Source: Urechis unicinctus (Eukaryota; Annelida; Polychaeta; Xenopneusta; Urechidae). Taken from it: a DNA stretch of 64,000 nucleotides. The stretch is taken from contig CM067350.1 in NCBI GenBank assembly GCA_034190875.2, positions 19,070,073 through 19,134,072 of the forward strand. Direction: 5' to 3'. Positions 58,675 to 64,000 of this stretch are shown piece after piece; within the stretch, counting starts at the first letter, position 1; each line of letters opens with the position of its first letter. Under the pieces are notes generated by a model that worked only from the letters and a program-made list of their open reading frames with translations, did not search any database and had not been told where the DNA came from. The translations under genes and the position numbers were made by a program.

Positions 58675-59232
58675 GGTTGTCAAATTAACCTGGATGCGGT
58701 TGTCGCAGAGTGGCTTTTGTGCCAAAGAGACACGTGAGGTCGCGCAATCTTTCATTGCGCCAGTTGTACTTGGTTGTCAAATAAAAGGGTCTAGTCAAGG
58801 ATCGTCGTTATAATTCGCTCGCTCATCGTTGAGTATCGACATTGCCGATATCCACCTTTTCCTGGTGGTTGAGTGAGGCTGTCCTTGCGGGGACGTATCG
58901 ACAACATACCACTTTGGTCCGGAACTCACCTACACGAGAGGCTGGAATGGCCTGGTCCAGTCAATCAGCTGGTGGTGACTTGCCTTTGGATAATCATTTT
59001 CATTTTTATCGTCATCCATGTGTTTTCGTCTTTTCCCCCCATTTATCCTAGAAGGAGACTGCTTAATCAGGACAAAATTATCTTTTAACTTTTCGAGGCG
59101 CCATATAACACATTAGTGTTGGTGTGCCGTTAAACCCTATGATCACTCATTCAAACTTATCTACTTACCATTCCAGGTGCTTTATAACATATCAGTGTTG
59201 GTGTGCCGTTAACCCCAAAACTCACTCACTCC
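58675..59232 (+). mobile_element. SINE-like repeat with duplicated tail
   Basis: A head at 58,675 (GGATGCGGTTGTCGCAGAGT, GGCTT) has an A-box-like core but no clear B box. GCGCAATCTTTCATTGCGC (58,742-58,760) is a 7-bp hairpin. The tail TGTTGGTGTGCCGTTAA..CC plus ACTCACTCA occurs twice (about 59,115-59,145 and 59,187-59,230). From memory, such 'GTGTTGGTGTG.CGTTAAAC...CACTCACTC' tails are common in gastropod DNA. No target duplication was established. Confidence 0.5.
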
Positions 59233-59239
59233 GTGAGAT

Positions 59240-60895
59240 CAATTCGCCTTGTGTGCCCAGCTCTTCTTTGATGAGCGGAATAAGGAAGTGATTGTGATGT
59301 GATGGTTTCTCTAAAGGCGGGTATTTGTTATCAGTTGCATGCTTTTACAGATGGAAATCGGAACCAGCCCCATTCCAAACGCCACGGAATGCTCCAGATT
59401 CCATTAAATATCTAAAAACAGAAGAAGAGATTACCCTGAAAGGTTTTTTATTATTGCGATTATTTGTCATCAAGACCACTTGATGTATCATTGGATGAAT
59501 GTATATAACTTTTTCACCCTCTAAAATTATAGGAAGTTATATTTTGCCATTTATTCTTTATTGGGCTGAGCTATTCTTCAGGGGGGCTTAGCCTTGAGTT
59601 TTGGCAATGTCTTCAACATTTGAGGCTTGTATCCCATCATACTGTATTAGATTTGATGAAGTGGTGTTGCTTTCTCTCCCCTTATTATACAAACCATGTA
59701 ACCTTCTGGTTCTACCCCCTGTAAACTTCCATATCTACTGTGTAAGTTCACTGGGCCTGAAGAACACTTTCTACATTTGATATTAGAACCAAAGGCTATC
59801 TTATCAGGGTAGTGTTTTGCTGGTTTCGTTTTGTTTTTGATGGCTCATTGCTTTTGCATCAATATTGATGATGATGTTGTTTTCGTGTGTTCAGCTTTAT
59901 TGGATGTATGTTTCATGGGTATCGCCATGGGTATCCCGCCTGGGTAGCAATGGACTGGGTGGACCTAGTCTGTTTGTCCATTGTCAGTCATCTAAGCTGT
60001 GCGTCGTATGCGGCAACTCCATGAAGTATATACAGTTCCATGAAGTATATACATACTACTATGCCATCAGCTCGACTCTTCATCGCGTATCTTTCCTAAA
60101 TATCATACCAACTTTGAGAATTACAGTCGATGTTACAAATAAATGTAAAACACATATGCTGTATTCACATATTATTAGAAATAAATAACATTGACAGCCG
60201 TTTTGCGTGAAACAACCAGAAACAAAGCGAATGGGAAATGTCCATAAATACCTGATATTCGGCAGGTTATCAGTTATATACTGTAAACTAGCTGCTAAGA
60301 ACAAAGGAGATAAATACATATGTTTTCGGCTGTAGAATAACCACAGAATTTTGCCAGCATGCATTGTTATAACATGATCTATCATTCCCCAAAATTTCAT
60401 GTTTATATGTTAAGCCGTTCCGGAGAAAAGCCCGAAAAAACTTGACTGGAGAAAAAAAAACTATCGTTGGAAGACATAGTAAGCAAAGTCCCGGTTCGTT
60501 GTTCTCTTTGAAATGTCGGATCACTGGTCAGGTCAATACTTTGTAACTAGGAATCGGCCAGTAGTGAGTCGTTGCGATAAGCGAGCATGGTCGGGCCAGT
60601 GTCGTTGGTATAGCAGGCTTCATCTAACGTTTCCTCATTTACATGAATGGTTACAGGGCAATACTTTGAAAGTTGTCTGCTTCAACTGGGTAGCAAAGAC
60701 TTGTGTAATCCGAGTATTACGCCCGACCTTCTTGCAAATCAATTGCTGTCAGTTGCCTCATTTATCCTCACTAGCTATGATGTTAACTTTGTGGTGATCA
60801 GTCAAATTATAAAAAGTATTCAGTGCCCCGATGATGCTTACAACGACCGCGTCCTGGCGGCCAACACAGCCCTCATCAACAAATCAAACACAACA
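59240..60895. other. No recognised gene
   Basis: Unassigned DNA. A 20-bp direct repeat (CCATGAAGTATATACA) occurs at about 60,019 and 60,039. The right end abuts the LTR at 60,899. Confidence 0.5.
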
Positions 60896-60898
60896 CAC

Positions 60899-61936
60899 TG
60901 TTAAGTACTACGTTTGGGGATAAATAGTACAAGTCCGTTTTGAGTAACAAGTCTCTTTATTTTCGTGATCTCTCTCTCTCTCAGCTCGTGCTCTGACTGC
61001 CTCGCACCTCAACTGTACCACAATACTTTTCTGGCCCTCCAGCCAATCACATATTGATACACATACATTAAATAACATCCATCCAATCAGAGGATGCGAG
61101 GAGTAGGGTCCATCTCGGCTGATTGTGGAAAACCCGCCTTTACAATGGGTAATCCCTACTCACCGGATGTTATAAACATCAAATGCACACAGGCGACTGC
61201 GCATGTCCGAATGGGACAATTACAATTAAGAAAACATCAAAGGTACAACGATGGTCAGAAAGACGGGATGTGACATAGAACACATACAACGATGGCAATA
61301 AAACAGACAGCAATAAAGACAGCCAGCTAAGATGAAACACCCAGGAACAACCCAGGAATATGACATCCCACCACAAAAACAAAAAAAAAGTTACCCTTTT
61401 TTCCCCCCTCTCAATCATACAACAATGATAGTGATACAAGAGTTGATGTTCCAATGTAGTTATGACATACATATGTAATAAAAATGTGTACCTTAACATA
61501 TCATGTTAATCAACAAACAAACAAACAAAATTCTCATTCCATAAAATATCTGCCTTACACTTACATGCCATTAACAGCGAGCCATAATACAGCAAAACAC
61601 AGTGTAAACATCACATACGAGCACAATGTCATTTAGTTACCATTGTTATAATAACGATATGATTCGTACAATTGGTAATCTTGGTGGTCTTTCCCGAACG
61701 CGCAAACACAGTGGCTGATACTAGTGGGGACTGGAGTGTGAAACGAGTCGCCTTTCGCGGTCTACTATCCCGCTTAATCGGGTACTACGCATCCCAAAAC
61801 CTGAAATCAAATATAATAGCTCGCGAAGTATTGATGACAGGGGGAGGTTTCTCAACGACGCTTTTCCTAGCCTTAGCATCAAGCTGTGACGGGCGTATCC
61901 AAAATGATTTTTGGGACGGTTCTCCTAACTGTACGA
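60899..61936 (-). mobile_element. 3' LTR region of the Ty3/gypsy element
   Basis: The minus-strand element ends here: ...GTACTTAACA at 60,899. An AATAAA (60,961-60,956, minus) lies ~60 bp before the end, as expected in an LTR. TGTTAAGGTAC on minus at 61,498 mirrors the terminal GTACTTAACA, suggesting a 600-bp LTR (60,899-61,498). Alternatively the LTR may start just after the polypurine tract near 61,936. The matching 5' LTR is outside the window, so the choice cannot be settled. Confidence 0.55.
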
Positions 61937-63978
61937 GTCTCGCCCTTTCCCCTTTTGGCCCAAAATTCGCTTAATTTTGTGGTAGCCTCGCGAGTCACTG
62001 GAGGGAGAACTCGACAACACAGCATCTAGACCAATAGGTATCCCGTACCTAGAAGGACTCTGCTTTAGACGGTTAGAACGTCGAACCGTAGTTGTTGGTG
62101 GAGGTGTGGGGGAAACGTTAGAACAGACGGTCATCAACTGAGGGCGGGTGGTCCTCTAGGGCAGTATCATACTCCGTGTCAGCGGCATCTAATGGCTCAG
62201 GGGTGACATTAATGATAATGCGATCTGCAAAATACCGAGAGGAGTTTGGGACACGAACGTAGGCCATTTTGAGACGACTGATATGGACAGGATCTCTCAG
62301 CTTCCTTCTACTTTCCAAATTTTCGGGTTGAACTATACGAGGACTCGGTATTTCCTTTACAACATATGGACCAGAATACTTGGGCTTCAACTTTTTACCT
62401 TTGCCTCCCTGCTCGTCCAACATGTACACATAATCACCTGCCTGTAAACTCAAGGAATGTAATTTAAGATTCGCTCGTTCAAGCATTTTGGTGCATGCTT
62501 TGGTGGCATTCTCCAGGACCTGTTGACGTATTAACTCGAGTTTATTCTCATGTCATTTAATAAACCCGTACATATCTTTTGGGATGGTTCAGTTGTCACA
62601 AGTAGGAGGGGATAGGGGGAAACGGGGACGCTGGCCAAAGATGACTTCATATGGAGAAGACCCTGTAGAGAAATTCACTGAATTATTCATGGAGAACACA
62701 ATAGCTGGAAGTACCTCCTCCCAGTTCTTCATCTTAGCATCCATGAAGGGAGTAAGTCTCTCAGCTAACGTAGCATGCGTCCGTTCGCAAGCGCCTCAGC
62801 AATGATTTGCAAAGCTCGGGGTAAATTGTTGAAGTACATGCATTTTATCACACAACTCCTTGGTAACTATGGAAACAAACTCAGACACTTTGTCGCTTAT
62901 CAGTGTGTCACATACGCCATAAGAACAGAAAAGTGTGAACAGTCCGCTAGAGACAGATAACGCATCTTTGTTTGCCAGGGGAATGGTGACGAGGAATTTA
63001 CTAAACATGTCAACAGCGGTCAAGATGTAACTTTTTCCCCCTTGCAAGTGTGGTAATGGGCCGTATAGGTCAATCTCCCAAACCTGGAAAGGTCCAGATG
63101 GGGTCGGGAAAGAAACAATACCATTTTTGGTGTGAGCTTTAGTTGTTTTTCGTCGCTGACATTCATGACATGATTGGACATATTCAGTTATAACTTGGTC
63201 CAGCCTCGGGAAGTGGTAGCACTCCCGTACTCGATCAATCGTATCCTGGATACCTCCGTGTCCAGCTAGTGGTGATTCGTGGTACATTTTAACAACAGTC
63301 TGAATCATTATATCAGGTACAACCAGTTGATACTGTTGCAAATTTAGCGTCCTCTTAGTGCGAGCTAACCTGGAATGGAAAAGCAAACCCCCCATTATCA
63401 CATGGTCGGCCGAAAGCAGGATTAATCGCCGCGCTGCCCGCTGAGATCTAGGCAGCCTGTCATGTTTTAAGTATTTGATGATCGGCTTGAGTGCAGGATC
63501 AGCCGACTGCATCTCGTCAATACTCTCCGGAGTGAAATCACACTCACTGAATAGAGTGATTGTGTTTATCTGGTCATAAACGGGGTAGTCAGTAGCCGTG
63601 TCAGGATCAGAGGTCGTATGAAGGTCACCACCTGAACTACCTTGATTTGTACAGCTGCTGGGAAGATGATTAGATTTGCTATTAGCATCATTAGTCAGAC
63701 CTTCAGTGTCTGACAAAGACTTGGACTGTGACGCTGAACTATTTGTGGCTGTCACGTGACTATCACGCACTTTCACGGACAATCTGAATGTCGTCTGTGT
63801 CAGCATCGTATTCTGCTTCATGCAGAAGAGTAGGCTTATTGTCCATGGGACGACGGGACATTTGATGAGAGTCAATGCCTGACAGAACCTGCGGAGGAAA
63901 GAAATGCACATTGTTGGAGCCGGCGACCTGTTCACAATCATGATGAATGAAATCTCTGAGCTGCTGCCCGCCCGGCAA
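61925..63978 (-). pseudogene. Ty3/gypsy pol, 3' part (integrase), frame-broken
   Basis: From the right edge: a linker after RNase H (63,978-63,763), then the frame 63,941-62,796. It contains the integrase zinc-binding motif with His221, His228, Cys258 and Cys261 (YHESPLAGHGG ... SCHECQRRK) and the core with Asp291 (WEIDLYGPLP) and Asp350 (LISDKVSEF; Gly is usual where Val stands). The third catalytic residue falls after a frame break, in another frame at ~62,560-62,800. The frame 62,486-62,118 encodes the C-terminal SH3-like region (GDYVYMLDEQGG, KPKYSGPYVVKE, PVHISRLKMA) and 62,137-61,925 a basic tail (VRRSNRLKQSPSRYG). At least three breaks separate these parts. Protease, RT and gag lie beyond the window. 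It is described here as a relic or recent damaged copy. Confidence 0.88.
61939..61962 (-). promoter_or_regulatory. Polypurine tract of the Ty3/gypsy element
   Basis: Reads CCAAAAGGGGAAAGGGCGAG on minus. It lies at the very end of the pol frame, as in many Ty3/gypsy elements where it primes plus-strand DNA synthesis. Confidence 0.65.
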
Positions 63979-64000
63979 GCGGACGTCTTCAGCTGGTTCC

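Overview
This is eukaryotic genomic DNA, most likely from a marine invertebrate and possibly a gastropod mollusc. The grounds are spliced GT-AG genes with metazoan domains (a CARD-NACHT-LRR immune receptor and an M1 aminopeptidase), many micro- and minisatellites, relics of five or more transposon classes, and a SINE-like tail at 58.7-59.2 kb of a type I associate with gastropods. The species call is inference; amphioxus or another invertebrate is not excluded. No bacterial operon, CRISPR array, rRNA or tRNA gene was seen.

Layout. 1-9.8 kb is a hierarchical satellite: ~33-bp subunits form a ~165-bp unit, and blocks of units recur at ~1.81 kb. The array enters from the left edge and decays into diverged ~33-bp monomers at 9.24-9.8 kb. 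10.04-16.23 kb (minus) is an NLR gene: exon 1 encodes CARD-like, NACHT and winged-helix parts, three small exons follow, then two LRR exons. The intron before the LRR exons holds a 27-bp minisatellite. All intron phases agree, but exon 1 carries three one-base frame breaks at homopolymers, and a strong splice donor at 10,039 implies a further 3' exon not identified. 18.2-20.2 kb is a 36-bp minisatellite, a ~35/70-bp array and an ATC tract. 22-24.4 kb holds a short element with homopolymer-G termini, a hAT-type end, a 34-bp inverted repeat and a dead LINE fragment. 25.9-27.5 kb is a degraded DIRS-type retroelement. 28.2-28.8 kb is a 30-bp minisatellite.

32.8-40.8 kb (minus) is an M1 aminopeptidase (APN-like) relic. 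Twelve exon remnants are recognisable in collinear order. It has in-frame stops, frameshifts, a zinc-ligand change in HEXXH, loss of the GNL triplet and missing central exons, so I call it a pseudogene. A pogo/Tigger-like element sits in one intron and a 26-bp minisatellite in another. 41-44.5 kb has two copies of a repeat block, one split by a hAT-type element. 45.2-45.95 kb is a dead DDE_Tnp_4 (Harbinger-like) transposase and 47.4-47.8 kb a gag zinc-knuckle relic.

48-60 kb is mostly unassigned DNA with tandem and dispersed duplications, a small inverted-repeat element, a 41-44-bp and a 27-bp minisatellite, a large CA/TA tract and a SINE-like repeat. 60.9 kb to the right edge is the 3' part of a minus-strand Ty3/gypsy element (integrase, pol tail, polypurine tract, LTR) that runs out of the window.

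The NLR is the only candidate living host gene. Everything else recognised is repeat or relic. All family assignments come from reading translations and motifs by eye; no searches were run.
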